Notes under the pieces: model-generated
What the model saw: only the letters and a program-made list of their open reading frames with translations
The model's database searches: none
Told to the model about the DNA's origin: nothing
DNA from: Algimonas arctica
GTDB taxonomy: Bacteria; Pseudomonadota; Alphaproteobacteria; Caulobacterales; Maricaulaceae
Length of the DNA: 64,000 bases
NCBI RefSeq assembly: GCF_014652695.1
Contig: NZ_BMZH01000004.1
Span: 100,619 to 164,618, forward strand
Reading direction: 5' to 3'
Part shown: positions 9,481 to 18,547 of the stretch, piece by piece
Numbering within the stretch: the stretch's first letter is position 1
How the letters are laid out: every line of letters starts with the position of its first letter
Position numbers and translations under genes: made by a program

Positions 9481-9647
9481 GCTGTAACTCGCAGGTAAAA
9501 ATACGTCACAACAAGCCCGATAACGATGACCGCTAGGCCCTTGATGAGCCAATCAAGCCATGGCCCGTTACCGGGAATCCGTCGCTTCACTTGCGAAGAT
9601 ATCAACAAGAGGATTGCGCTTATGGCGGCGGCGAGAGCGAGGCTCAT
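9477..9647 (-). CDS. Small two-helix membrane protein inside the suf operon
   Basis: 56 residues. MSLALAAAISAILLLI is a first hydrophobic segment, a short basic loop QVKRRIPGNG follows, and GLAVIVIGLVVTYFYL is the second. Both ends overlap neighbours as ATGA (sufD upstream, sufS downstream), so it is translated as part of the operon. No family recognised; the coupling suggests a real gene rather than a gap-filling frame. Confidence 0.7.
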   Translation of the reverse strand: MSLALAAAISAILLLISSQVKRRIPGNGPWLDWLIKGLAVIVIGLVVTYFYLRVTA

Positions 9648-10669
9648 GACTGCCCGTCCAACCAATCGCGCACCAAGGCGACCATCGCCTCATCCTCACC
9701 CAAACGCGCAACCACGAACGCTTCGATCAACAAAGCCCGCGCTTGCGCTTTCGGGATACCGCGTTGACGCATGTAGAACATCGCCTGCTCGTCCAATTGC
9801 CCGATGGTGTTGCCATGTTCGCACAGCACATCATCGGCGTAGATTTCGAGCTCTGGCTTGGCGTTGATCTTGGCCGTGTCTGACAGCATCAGCGCGTCGT
9901 GGCGCATGACGGCGTCGGTCTGTTGCGCCGGGCGGCGAACGTTGAATTTGCCTTGGAAGACGCCGCGCGCCTTATCCGTGACAACCCCCGCGACGGCATC
10001 ACGAACTGTCGACCCGGGCGTGGCAAAGTCGATATAGTTGGTGATATCGGCGTGACGCTTGTCCGACAGAAGGTAAGCGCCCGACATTTCAACACTGACT
10101 TTGCCCATACACGCGACCCGAGTTTCCAGCCGCGTCAACGCTGAGCCAAAGGTCAGTTGCGTCTGCTTGAAAGTCGCATCCGCCCAGAGCGTCACAGACG
10201 CGCGCACGTGACGAATAACGTCAGCCCCGTCTTGCGTCACGACAGAGCGGGTGAGCGACGCGCCTTCGCGCACAATATAGCGGACATCAAGATTGACGAA
10301 GCCCGCGTCCGCGCTGTGATGCTCTTCGACAGAGAGCGACGCGTCTTTGCCGATCTCAATCACGATTTGCGCATTGCCGGATCGCAGGTCGGTCAATTTG
10401 AGCGGTTGCTCATGACGCACGTCGTCTGGCACTCTAACAGTGAGAGTGCCAGATGACAGAATGGCCGCCATATTTGTCATCGCGTCGAGGCCGTCCGTCG
10501 GCTCCGTATGCGTCACGGTTAAACCGTCCCGCGCCGCAATATCGACCTGCATGGGCTGGGATAGATCATCCGGCTTTTGCGCTTCCACGGTGGATTTTAA
10601 ATCCGACCATTTCCACTCCTCTAGCCCGCGATGGGGCAGATGGGTCACGACATCAAACATAAGCGTCAT
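9644..10669 (-). CDS. sufD: Fe-S assembly scaffold protein SufD
   Basis: 341 residues, on the short side for SufD. The right-handed beta-helix core is present, with QTQLTFGSALTRLETRV and then ALMLSDTAKINAKPELEIY. The SufBD C-terminal signature is CEHGNTIGQLDEQAMFYMRQRG. SufD partners SufB and SufC in the scaffold and is involved in iron entry. ATG at 10669 overlaps the sufC end by 17 bases; an alternative ATG lies at 10660. Confidence 0.93.
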   Translation of the reverse strand: MTLMFDVVTHLPHRGLEEWKWSDLKSTVEAQKPDDLSQPMQVDIAARDGLTVTHTEPTDGLDAMTNMAAILSSGTLTVRVPDDVRHEQPLKLTDLRSGNAQIVIEIGKDASLSVEEHHSADAGFVNLDVRYIVREGASLTRSVVTQDGADVIRHVRASVTLWADATFKQTQLTFGSALTRLETRVACMGKVSVEMSGAYLLSDKRHADITNYIDFATPGSTVRDAVAGVVTDKARGVFQGKFNVRRPAQQTDAVMRHDALMLSDTAKINAKPELEIYADDVLCEHGNTIGQLDEQAMFYMRQRGIPKAQARALLIEAFVVARLGEDEAMVALVRDWLDGQS

Positions 10670-11396
10670 AGCCCTCTTTTTCGAGAGTTTTAGCGAGGTC
10701 CGCGCCGCCGCTCGCTTTGATCTGACCGCCCGACAACACATGCACCGCGTCCGGCACGATATAGTCGAGCAGGCGCTGATAGTGGGTGATGATGAGCATG
10801 CCACGATCCGGCGAGCGCAACGCGTTCACACCGTCCGCAACGATCCGCAGCGCATCCACATCAAGGCCGGAATCTGTCTCGTCCATGACGAGGAAGCTCG
10901 GCTCCAACATCATCATTTGGAAAATTTCCATGCGCTTCTTCTCGCCGCCGGAAAACCCGACATTGAGCGGGCGGCGGAGCATTTCCGGCGTCATCTTCAG
11001 CTGTTTGCCGATTGCGCGGGCTTTTTTCATAAAGTCAGGCGCGCTTATCGGGCCCTCGCCGCGCGCTTTCAGCTGCGCGTTCATGGCGGTGCGCAGGAAA
11101 GTCAGCGTCGGCACACCGGGGATTTCCAGCGGATATTGAAACGATAGGAACAGGCCTTTGGCGGCGCGCTCTTCGGGTTCCATCTCCAGCAAGTCTTCGC
11201 CGTTCAACGTCACAGTTCCGTCCGTGACGTCATAGCCGTCCCGCCCGGTGAGCACATAAGACAAGGTCGATTTCCCCGCCCCGTTCGGCCCCATAATGGC
11301 ATGCACTTCGCCCTTGGGCACAGTGAGGGAGAGACCATTCAAAATGATCTTCGCGCCGTCATCGACGGTGGCGGTGAGGTTGGTTATTTTAAGCAT
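10653..11396 (-). CDS. sufC: Fe-S assembly ATPase SufC
   Basis: 247-residue ABC-type ATPase. Walker A is GPNGAGKST, the signature is VGFSGGEKKRMEI and Walker B is FLVMDETDSGLD, followed by IITHYQRLLDYI with the switch His. SufC drives conformational changes in SufB/SufD. It lies 22 bases after the hypothetical membrane gene and overlaps sufD. Confidence 0.97.
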   Translation of the reverse strand: MLKITNLTATVDDGAKIILNGLSLTVPKGEVHAIMGPNGAGKSTLSYVLTGRDGYDVTDGTVTLNGEDLLEMEPEERAAKGLFLSFQYPLEIPGVPTLTFLRTAMNAQLKARGEGPISAPDFMKKARAIGKQLKMTPEMLRRPLNVGFSGGEKKRMEIFQMMMLEPSFLVMDETDSGLDVDALRIVADGVNALRSPDRGMLIITHYQRLLDYIVPDAVHVLSGGQIKASGGADLAKTLEKEGYDAYV

Positions 11397-11418
11397 TAAA
11401 TACAGTCCAATAAATTAG

Positions 11419-11919
11419 TTAGTCATAGTACCAAAGTCTGTATGCGCCGGATGCTTCGCTCAGCAATCCGTCCTCGAAATTCATAACGACATTGTATTCG
11501 TACACACAGGACCAAACGCCGATTATTAGTCTACGTGCACATTGATCGAAGGGCTTAACTGAAAAATCGTCGCTCTCCGTGATGGCCTTGCTATTTTCTT
11601 TGTCAGTGAGTTTAAAGCCTTGATCATCTAATATTTGCACCAACTCAGCTTTGCTAGCCTGAGCGGGCAGCAAATCGAGCACAGATACAACAGTGTTTTC
11701 GGGCGTTGTTTTCCAAGTCCCAATTTTAGCCGTTATGGGGCTTAAATTCACTTCCTCTAAAGCTGCTTTTTCTTCAACCTGCCCAATCACAAATGCAAAC
11801 AGAAGCGCTAAAAACACAATTAGAGCAAGGAAGCACCCAAGGATAATCAGCATTGTCAAAGAGATGAAAGACACAGTGAATTTGATGGCAACTATACCCT
11901 TCTTAAGTATGCCATCCAT
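11419..11919 (-). CDS. Single-pass membrane protein of unknown function in the suf operon
   Basis: 166 residues. A long hydrophobic stretch (about residues 12-45, LTMLIILGCFLALIVFLALL) is followed by a soluble domain of about 115 residues with two cysteines near QCARRLIIGVWSC. ATG at 11919 overlaps the cupin stop as TGATG; a GTG three codons upstream is the alternative. It resembles no family I know. Codon use looks more AT-rich than the suf genes around it. Confidence 0.65.
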   Translation of the reverse strand: MDGILKKGIVAIKFTVSFISLTMLIILGCFLALIVFLALLFAFVIGQVEEKAALEEVNLSPITAKIGTWKTTPENTVVSVLDLLPAQASKAELVQILDDQGFKLTDKENSKAITESDDFSVKPFDQCARRLIIGVWSCVYEYNVVMNFEDGLLSEASGAYRLWYYD

Positions 11920-12290
11920 CACACCCACGCCCCCGCAGGCGCGTCATATTTCGCGTCGACGGTGGTATCGCCATTGTTTTTGGTGCCCACAGGCTCGATC
12001 AGGAAAATCCAGCATTCCTCCGCGGCGCGCGGGCGGTGGCGGATGCCTTTGGGGACGGTGATACATTCGCCCTCCCCGACAGCCACGCTGTCTTGGCCTT
12101 CGATGTCGAGCGTGAATGCGCCTTTCCAACAGAAAAACATCTCGTCCTCCTCTGGGTGGGCATGCCACGGATAGTCGCCTTTGATCTTGGCCAGCTGAAA
12201 CGCCTGCCCATTCAATTCCGTGACCGTTTTCGGACGAAAGTGTTCGGAGATAAGATCAAACTTCTCGGATATGTTGATTTTTTGGATCAT
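11919..12290 (-). CDS. Cupin domain protein
   Basis: 123 residues forming one small beta-barrel. The metal-binding motif 1 reads HAHPEEDEMFFCWKG (two His and Glu) and motif 2 contains PKGIRHRPRA. Cupins of this size are dioxygenases, isomerases or binding proteins; the substrate is unknown. It is cotranscribed with the suf genes by position and overlaps the next gene, but an Fe-S role is not established. Confidence 0.8.
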   Translation of the reverse strand: MIQKINISEKFDLISEHFRPKTVTELNGQAFQLAKIKGDYPWHAHPEEDEMFFCWKGAFTLDIEGQDSVAVGEGECITVPKGIRHRPRAAEECWIFLIEPVGTKNNGDTTVDAKYDAPAGAWV

Positions 12291-12340
12291 GGATTCTTTG
12301 GTTTAGAGTTACGTCGTAGGCTTGTTTTACACCCCTTCCC

Positions 12341-12430
12341 GCCGACTTGATCGGCGGGCCCATGATGCAATGTCAGACCTGAATGCGAATTATGCGGGTC
12401 TTGGTCCATAGACAGGCCGATCAAGTCGGC
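12341..12430. repeat. REP-like inverted repeat within the suf operon
   Basis: GCCGACTTGATCGGC at 12341-12355 and its exact reverse complement GCCGATCAAGTCGGC at 12416-12430 enclose about 60 bases containing a weaker inner pair (AGACC / GGTCT). Each arm is also a small hairpin by itself. It fills most of the only sizeable gap (12291-12448) in the operon and has the look of a dispersed palindromic element. Confidence 0.7.
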
Positions 12431-12448
12431 CTGAGGCGAACGGTGGAT

Positions 12449-12847
12449 TTAACCCTTAAACGCCGTCACTTCGATTTCGACTTTCATCCGGTCATCGACC
12501 AAATCCGCGATGACCATTGTTGCCGCTGGCAGAATATTGGCGAAATGCTGATTAATGACTGGGAGGACTGTGTTGATGTGGGCACGATCTGACAGGGTAT
12601 ATTGCACCCGAATCGTGTGACCGAGTTCGAACCCGCCTGCTTTCAACGCCGCTTGGATATTGGCGAATGTGTTCATCGCTTGCTGCGCCGCGCTTTCGGG
12701 CAGCTCGCCGTTTGAATAATCATAGCCGACGGTGCCGGAGACGAAACACCAATCGCCCTGCACGACGGCACGGCTCATGGAATAGGTCTTTTCCCCCTCG
12801 GACAGGGTAATCAGCTTACGCTTAGGATCAGGTTTTTTCTTAGCCAT
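12449..12847 (-). CDS. RidA family protein
   Basis: 132 residues of the RidA/YjgF/UK114 fold. VQGDWCFVSGTVGYD, QQAMNTFANIQAALKAGG and the end VEIEVTAFKG are family hallmarks. RidA enzymes hydrolyse reactive enamines/imines made by PLP enzymes. This copy lacks the exact catalytic Arg context of canonical RidA (QYTLSDRAHINTVLPV instead), so it may be another Rid subgroup. It sits 12 bases after the preceding gene. Confidence 0.85.
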   Translation of the reverse strand: MAKKKPDPKRKLITLSEGEKTYSMSRAVVQGDWCFVSGTVGYDYSNGELPESAAQQAMNTFANIQAALKAGGFELGHTIRVQYTLSDRAHINTVLPVINQHFANILPAATMVIADLVDDRMKVEIEVTAFKG

Positions 12848-12859
12848 GTGTCGAGTTCC

Positions 12860-13432
12860 TTAGGGACAAAGGGTGGTGGTCCATTGATTGGGTGTGTCGC
12901 CGCGGCGGCATTGGATGCGCGAGCCGAAATCGACCAGCACAGCGCCATCAAAGAGGGCGAACGTTTCTTCAGCCGCGACAGAATCGTCGGCCATGCCGCT
13001 CCGGCGGATCACGAACAAGGTCGCGCCGTCGATCATCTGTTCATTCGAGCTGACCTTGGCGCGGGCCTCCGGGTTCTCGCTCAAGGGTTCGGAATTATAG
13101 TGCAGCAATAATTCATCCTTGGCGAGATAGCGGTCCATTCCGACCTCTATCGGGATGAAGCGCGCGAGATCGCGGCTATAATCGGCCGGATCGAGCGCAG
13201 GAGTTACCGTTGGCATCACAGGCGTTCCGAGCGCCACTGGCGTGACCATGTCGCGCACGATTTGTTCTTCGGGATCGAGCGGTTCAGACGCCGCCGCAAT
13301 CGCCGCCTCATCAATCGGCATAAACACGGTCGCCGCGAACCAAATTTTGACAATCACCATGGCCGCGATGAGCAAAGCGCCAATACCGCCAATGATCCAA
13401 ATGAGGCCTTTACGCGCCTGTATTTCAGACAT
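12860..13432 (-). CDS. Membrane-anchored hypothetical protein after sufB
   Basis: 190 residues. One N-terminal transmembrane helix, about residues 9-33 (GLIWIIGGIGALLIAAMVIV), is followed by a probably periplasmic domain with one cysteine pair near the end (QCRRGDTP and TTLCP). ATG at 13432 shares its first base with the sufB stop (TAATG), so it is translationally coupled. No family recognised. Confidence 0.75.
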   Translation of the reverse strand: MSEIQARKGLIWIIGGIGALLIAAMVIVKIWFAATVFMPIDEAAIAAASEPLDPEEQIVRDMVTPVALGTPVMPTVTPALDPADYSRDLARFIPIEVGMDRYLAKDELLLHYNSEPLSENPEARAKVSSNEQMIDGATLFVIRRSGMADDSVAAEETFALFDGAVLVDFGSRIQCRRGDTPNQWTTTLCP

Positions 13433-14925
13433 TAGCCCACGCTCCCTTCGAGCGAGATGGCAACGAGCTTTTGCGCTTCGACGGCAAATTCCATCGGCAA
13501 TTTTTGCAACACATCGCGGCAGAAACCATTGACGAGGAGCGCGACGGCGTCTTCCTCGGTGAGACCGCGTTGGCGGCAATAAAACAGTTGCTCATCGGAC
13601 AGTTTAGACGTGGTCGCCTCATGCTCGAATTGCGCGGTCGGTGTGCTGCTCTCGATATAGGGCACGGTGTGTGCACCGCATTGATCCCCGATTAAAAGGG
13701 AGTCGCATTGCGTGAAGTTGCGCGCGCGCGTGGCTTTGCGGTGGGCGCTAACAAGGCCCCGATAGGTCGAATTGGACTTGCCCGCACTGATCCCTTTGGC
13801 AATTACTCGCGATTTGGTGTTCTTGCCCAAATGGATCATCTTCGTGCCGGTGTCGGCTTGTTGATGCCCATTGGTGATGGCGATGGAATAGAATTCGCCT
13901 TGGCTATTATCGCCGCGCAGAATGCAGCTTGGGTATTTCCATGTCACCGCAGAGCCTGTTTCGACCTGCGTCCAGCTGACTTTGGCATTGTCACCCCGAC
14001 AATCGGCGCGTTTGGTGACGAAATTATAGACCCCGCCTTTGCCTTCGCTATCGCCCGGCCACCAGTTTTGCACGGTGGAATATTTCACTTCAGCGTCTTC
14101 CATCACGACGATTTCGACGATGGCGGCATGTAGCTGATTTTCATCCCGCATCGGGGCGGTGCAGCCCTCAAGATAGGAAACGTAAGAGCCTTTGTCGGCG
14201 ATGATCAATGTGCGCTCGAACTGGCCTGTGCCTTGTGCGTTCATGCGGAAATAGGTCGAGAGCTCCATCGGGCAGCGCACGCCCGGCGGGATGTAAACGA
14301 ACGACCCGTCCGAAAAGACCGCGTTGTTCAGCGTCGCGTAGTAATTGTCCGTCACAGGAACGACAGAGCCCATATATTTGCGGACCAGTTCTGGATGCTC
14401 CTTGACCGCTTCCGAAAATGAGCAGAAAATCACGCCATCTTTGGCGAGTTCTTTTTTGAACGTCGTGACGACCGACACACTATCGAACACAGCGTCAACG
14501 GCCACTCTCGGCGCTCCTTTGACGCCCGCCAGAACTTCTTGTTCTTTCAGGGAAATACCGAGCTTATTGTAAATTTCGAGAATGTCCGGATCGACGTCAT
14601 CAAGCGAATCCAGCTCTTTTTTCTTCACCGGAGAGGCATAGTAATACATATCCTGAAAATCGATTTCGGGATATTCGACCATCGCCCATTTCGGCTCTTT
14701 TAACGTCAACCACCGGCGATAGGCTTCCAGCCGCCAGTCGAGCAGCCATTGCGGCTCGTCTTTCTTGGCCGAGATAAAACGGACAATATCTTCGTTCAGG
14801 CCTTTCGGCGCGAACTCTTGCTCAATATCGGAATCAAAGCCGTATTTATACTTATCGGCCTCAAGCGCGCGAACGCCCTCGACTGTTTTGGCATCAATTC
14901 CGTCTTTCACGTTCACATCAGTCAT
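13432..14925 (-). CDS. sufB: Fe-S assembly scaffold protein SufB
   Basis: 497 residues, the expected SufB length. SufB holds the nascent cluster in the SufBCD complex. Visible are [38 protein letters not shown], and the C-terminal [12 protein letters not shown] followed by [20 protein letters not shown]. It directly follows the first cysteine desulfurase gene with no spacer. Confidence 0.98.
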   Translation of the reverse strand: MTDVNVKDGIDAKTVEGVRALEADKYKYGFDSDIEQEFAPKGLNEDIVRFISAKKDEPQWLLDWRLEAYRRWLTLKEPKWAMVEYPEIDFQDMYYYASPVKKKELDSLDDVDPDILEIYNKLGISLKEQEVLAGVKGAPRVAVDAVFDSVSVVTTFKKELAKDGVIFCSFSEAVKEHPELVRKYMGSVVPVTDNYYATLNNAVFSDGSFVYIPPGVRCPMELSTYFRMNAQGTGQFERTLIIADKGSYVSYLEGCTAPMRDENQLHAAIVEIVVMEDAEVKYSTVQNWWPGDSEGKGGVYNFVTKRADCRGDNAKVSWTQVETGSAVTWKYPSCILRGDNSQGEFYSIAITNGHQQADTGTKMIHLGKNTKSRVIAKGISAGKSNSTYRGLVSAHRKATRARNFTQCDSLLIGDQCGAHTVPYIESSTPTAQFEHEATTSKLSDEQLFYCRQRGLTEEDAVALLVNGFCRDVLQKLPMEFAVEAQKLVAISLEGSVG

Positions 14926-16038
14926 TTATGCGGCCTTTCGAGCCTTGCGCAGGGTCGCCCAAACTGTGGCAACCGCTTGCACGTCATTCATCGTGTTTCC
15001 CGGACCAAAACTGATCCGGATCGCACCGTCAGGTGCATCATTAATACGGCCCATCGCGCGCAGGGCTCTGCTTTCACCGACTTTGCCGGAGGAACAGGCC
15101 GTGCCGGTGCTGACGCTAATGCCCGCCAAATCAAAATTCATCATCGCTGTCATCGCGCGCAAGCCGGGCGCAGAAATAAACAGTGTGTTGGGGAGACGCG
15201 CTTCACCGGCACCAAAGATGACCGTGTCCGGATCAATCTCAAGCAGCGCGGCTTGTAGCGCATCACGAAGGTCCGCCGAGCCCGAGAGACGCGTATCCAT
15301 ATCCACAGCCGCCGCTCCAAACCCAGCAATTCCCGCCGTATTCAATGTGCCTGCGCGACGCCGGCGTTCTTGACCTCCGCCGTGTAGCAGCGACGTAAAC
15401 GGCGCGTCCGGCGAGACGTAGAGCGCGCCAACACCTTGCGGTCCGCCGATTTTATGCGCGGAGACCGCCACATAATCCGCCGGAAAAGCCATCGGCAATT
15501 TACCCATCGCCTGCACGGCATCAATCAGCACCAATCCGCCGGCCTCTTGCATCAGATCAATCGCGCGGTCCGTATCTTGGATGACACCCGTTTCGCTGTT
15601 CGCAGCCACCATTGAGAGGAAAGGTTGACCTTCATTATCGTCCCACTCCGCCAAAATTGCGGCCAGCGCGTCCATATCGGTTCGCCCGGACGCTGTAGCC
15701 GGCAGTAATGTGACGCGCGCGCCACTGACTTCAGCCGCCATAATTGTCGCCGGATGATCGAGCGACGAGATCAGCAAATGCTGACTGCCGCTCGCGACGG
15801 CTGAGTGGATCGCCGTATTCAGCGCCTCTGTGCCAGATCCGGTAAAAATCACGTCCTGCGCGCATTGCCCCATCGCCATACCGACGGCCTCTCGGGCTTC
15901 AGCAATAAGGCTTGCCGCGGCGCGACCGTGACGGTGTTGCGCAGACGCATTGCCGATCACGCCCATCGCGTGGCTCACCGCGTCAATGACAGACTGCGGC
16001 GCGGGGCTGGTCGCGTTATGATCAAGATAGATACTCAT
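14926..16038 (-). CDS. Cysteine desulfurase, IscS/NifS type
   Basis: 370 residues. PLP lysine in VSAHKIGGPQGVGALYV and catalytic loop cysteine in TGTACSSGKVGESRAL mark a group I (IscS/NifS-like) desulfurase, distinct from sufS. The start MSIYLDHNATSPAPQ at 16038 overlaps the iscR stop as ATGA. iscR-desulfurase-sufB is a common alphaproteobacterial order. It may supply sulfur to SufBCD or to other thiolation pathways. Confidence 0.93.
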   Translation of the reverse strand: MSIYLDHNATSPAPQSVIDAVSHAMGVIGNASAQHRHGRAAASLIAEAREAVGMAMGQCAQDVIFTGSGTEALNTAIHSAVASGSQHLLISSLDHPATIMAAEVSGARVTLLPATASGRTDMDALAAILAEWDDNEGQPFLSMVAANSETGVIQDTDRAIDLMQEAGGLVLIDAVQAMGKLPMAFPADYVAVSAHKIGGPQGVGALYVSPDAPFTSLLHGGGQERRRRAGTLNTAGIAGFGAAAVDMDTRLSGSADLRDALQAALLEIDPDTVIFGAGEARLPNTLFISAPGLRAMTAMMNFDLAGISVSTGTACSSGKVGESRALRAMGRINDAPDGAIRISFGPGNTMNDVQAVATVWATLRKARKAA

Positions 16039-16481
16039 GACGGCACCTTCGTCTTCGGCAAATCGCCATCGACAACCATTTGCACCGTGACGGCGCTCAG
16101 GAAGCCACCAATATGGTCTTCCAGCGCGCCCCAAAGGCTATGCGTCAAGCATTTCGCTGTCCGCCCTGTACAGCCAAGCGCTGCGTCTGGGCGACAGCCG
16201 TGGGCGCGAACTTCTTCCTCAACGGCGGCAATAATATCAGACACAGCCATGTCGCTTGCGGCACGGGTCAGCGCATAGCCCCCTGTCGGGCCGCGTTTGC
16301 TATCAACCAGCCCCGCGCGCCGTAGATCGGCGAAAACTTGCTCTAGGAAAGATTGACTGAGTCCCTGCCGCTCTGCGATCTCATTCAAGCGCACACGCGA
16401 GCCCGGACCGCACAAAGCAGTTTGAGTGGCCAGATCGGCCACGGCGGTAACCGCCGTTCGTCCTTTTGCGCTTAATTTCAC
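16035..16481 (-). CDS. iscR: Rrf2-family [2Fe-2S] regulator IscR
   Basis: 148 residues. The winged helix starts KLSAKGRTAVTAVADLA. The three cysteines and a histidine that bind the cluster in IscR are all present in GCRPDAALGCTGRTAKCLTH. I chose the GTG at 16481: AGG lies six bases upstream and the protein then begins exactly like other IscR proteins. It heads the suf operon and probably autoregulates through the operator at 16600-16612. Confidence 0.93.
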   Translation of the reverse strand: MKLSAKGRTAVTAVADLATQTALCGPGSRVRLNEIAERQGLSQSFLEQVFADLRRAGLVDSKRGPTGGYALTRAASDMAVSDIIAAVEEEVRAHGCRPDAALGCTGRTAKCLTHSLWGALEDHIGGFLSAVTVQMVVDGDLPKTKVPS

Positions 16482-16585
16482 TGTAATCCTGTCCGAATCG
16501 TGACGCGACTGCCATTTTTTTTGCAATATGGCCGCCCCCTTGATAGGGACTGACGCAAGACCATATACATCTTGATTGAGACGGT

Positions 16586-16614
16586 AATGTAAGGTTTCCG
16601 ACTAATTTAGTCAA
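16586..16614 (-). promoter_or_regulatory. iscR-suf operon promoter with IscR-type operator
   Basis: Read on the minus strand, TTGACT (16614-16609), a 17-base spacer and TACATT (16591-16586) form a sigma-70-like promoter. The near-perfect palindrome GACTAAATTAGTC (16612-16600) overlaps the -35 box, the position expected for a repressor site. It resembles the IscR motif I remember for alphaproteobacteria. Confidence 0.7.
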
Positions 16615-16672
16615 GAATAACAGCGCAGAGCCGTTGCGGCATTTGTGCATAGTTTAATAGAGCGCTCCCTTT

Positions 16673-17353
16673 ATGCCTGAAGTAATTTTTGCCGGTCCTG
16701 AAGGCCGTCTCGAAGGTCGTTATCATCCGGCTGACGACCCAGCGGCTCCCTGCGCCCTGATCCTATCACCCCACCCCAAAGCGGGCGGTCATATGGATCA
16801 CCGCATTCCTGTAGCGATGTATGAGCAATATAAGCGTCGCGGTTTTTCCGTATTGCGGTTTAACTTCCGCGGCATTGGTCGCTCAATGGGCACATATGAT
16901 AATGGGCAAGGCGAGTTGCAAGATGCGGCCTACGCGCTCGACTGGATGCAGAGCTTTAACCAGAACGCGCCGTTCTCTTGGGTCTCGGGTTATAGTTTTG
17001 GCGCGTGGATCGGCATGCAGCTTTTGATGCGTCGCCCGGAAGTGGCTGGCTTTATCTCGATGAGTCTGCCGACCAACACCTATGACTTCTCGTTCCTCGC
17101 CCCGTGTCCGGCTTCTGGCCTGATCACTTATGGTGATGAGGACCCGATTGTCCCACATGAAGATGTTGTCCGCATCGTCGACAAAATTCGCGTCCAAAAA
17201 GGTCACATTATTACGCCGCACTTGATTGAAGGCGCCGACCATTTTTATACGCACCACTTGGACGAGGCCTCAGAAATCATTGAAGATTATCTCGATGTCC
17301 ATCTCGACCCGCGTTACTCGCCACCGCGCGAACAGCGGTTGTTAGAAGGCTAA
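16673..17353 (+). CDS. Alpha/beta hydrolase (COG2945-like)
   Basis: 226 residues. ALILSPHPKAGGHMDHR, NFRGIGRSMGTYDNGQGE and the nucleophile elbow WVSGYSFGAWIGMQLL (Ser) are typical of COG2945 serine hydrolases. Asp in YGDEDPIVP and His in EGADHFYTHH complete a triad. Substrate unknown. It is divergent from iscR across a 191-base region, and a strong terminator follows. Confidence 0.88.
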   Translation: MPEVIFAGPEGRLEGRYHPADDPAAPCALILSPHPKAGGHMDHRIPVAMYEQYKRRGFSVLRFNFRGIGRSMGTYDNGQGELQDAAYALDWMQSFNQNAPFSWVSGYSFGAWIGMQLLMRRPEVAGFISMSLPTNTYDFSFLAPCPASGLITYGDEDPIVPHEDVVRIVDKIRVQKGHIITPHLIEGADHFYTHHLDEASEIIEDYLDVHLDPRYSPPREQRLLEG

Positions 17354-17380
17354 AACCGCCCACTCGATTTAGACACACAA

Positions 17381-17415
17381 AAACGCTCCGGCATTTGCTG
17401 CCGGGGCGTTTTTTT
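17381..17415 (+). terminator. Intrinsic terminator after the hydrolase
   Basis: AACGCTCCGGC, loop ATTTGCT, then GCCGGGGCGTT followed directly by a run of T. The stem has one mismatched position. The anmK stop codon lies in the T run, so the hairpin may serve both converging genes. Confidence 0.9.
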
Positions 17416-18502
17416 ATGCAGGATAGACGATCCGCCCGCCCACTGTCGGGGTTGGCACACCCGTCGTCGTTGGAAAACTGTTCGGCAACCCTCGCATGAC
17501 TCTGACCGCGAGATAGCCGAATGCCTGCGCCTCAATCGCGTCGCTGTCCCATCCGACTGTTTCGGCAGGTTGGACAGGACAATCGAGTTCCATCTGTAAC
17601 ATCGTCATAATTGTCGGATTACGTCGCCCGCCACCGCAGACAATAATCCGGTCTAGCGCTACGCCCATCTGTCGTATGGTTCGCGCGGCAGAGAGCGCCG
17701 TAAACGCGCAGAGCGTTGCCGCACCATCGCCAATCGCAACATCCGATAAATCATCTAAAACACTGAAATCATAGCGATCTGCTGACTTCGGCCAAGCGCG
17801 GTTGAAGAAGTCCGCACGCAGCCACCGTTCGATCTTAAAGAAGTCCGGCATGCCGTCGCGTGACACATCACCGTCGCGGTCCATACTGATGCCCCAACTG
17901 TCAAGAAAACTATCCAGCGGTCCATTGGCAGGCCCCGTGTCACTCGCGAGCAGATCATTGGCTGTCACCAGAGACACATTGCCGACGCCACCCAAATTGA
18001 GCACGGCGGTGACGCCCGGCAAGTCTGCATGATCGACGAGCGCTTTATGATAGATCGGGGCGAGCGGCGCGCCCTGCCCGCCTGAGGCCACGTCCTCGGA
18101 TCGAAAGTCGAACACAATAGGACAGCCGAACTCGTCAGACAAGCCTTGCCCCCGCCCGAGCTGCAACGTTTTGAGGCGGTCTGGACGGTGCAATACAGTT
18201 TGTCCGTGATAACCGATTATATCCACGACCCCCGCATCTAAGGTCTGAATAGCTGTCCGATGCGCCGCATCCAGAGCGTCTTCGGCTTCTGCAAAAATGT
18301 TCGGCGCAGGTCCGATGAAGTTCCATGTGAGCGCCGCTAGCGTCGCATCAGTGAGAGTTTGGCGCTGCGCATTAGTGTAAGGGACGGTTACGCTAGGTCC
18401 AAATGATTGAACCTGCTCACCATCCGTCATGATCACGGCCGCATCAACGCCGTCCAGCGACGTGCCGCTCATTAAACCCAGTGCCGTGTAGATTTTGCTC
18501 AT
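17414..18502 (-). CDS. anmK: Anhydro-N-acetylmuramic acid kinase
   Basis: 362 residues. AnmK phosphorylates and opens 1,6-anhydro-MurNAc released from the cell wall. The N-terminal signature LGLMSGTSLDGVDAA is intact, as are GYHGQTVLHRP, VLNLGGVGNVSL and the phosphate-binding IIVCGGGRRNPTI. ATG at 18502 has AAAGGGG close upstream, better than the GTG at 18517. It is divergent from tyrS, a pairing often seen in alphaproteobacteria. Confidence 0.96.
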   Translation of the reverse strand: MSKIYTALGLMSGTSLDGVDAAVIMTDGEQVQSFGPSVTVPYTNAQRQTLTDATLAALTWNFIGPAPNIFAEAEDALDAAHRTAIQTLDAGVVDIIGYHGQTVLHRPDRLKTLQLGRGQGLSDEFGCPIVFDFRSEDVASGGQGAPLAPIYHKALVDHADLPGVTAVLNLGGVGNVSLVTANDLLASDTGPANGPLDSFLDSWGISMDRDGDVSRDGMPDFFKIERWLRADFFNRAWPKSADRYDFSVLDDLSDVAIGDGAATLCAFTALSAARTIRQMGVALDRIIVCGGGRRNPTIMTMLQMELDCPVQPAETVGWDSDAIEAQAFGYLAVRVMRGLPNSFPTTTGVPTPTVGGRIVYPA

Positions 18503-18547
18503 AAGCCCCTTTGACACGATCTGCGCGGTGATTAGAAGCGCGGCGTT

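Noticed and set aside
10440..11147. Plus-strand His/Arg-rich frame opposite sufD and sufC
   Set aside because: Antisense to the SufC Walker and signature motifs; composition typical of a shadow frame.
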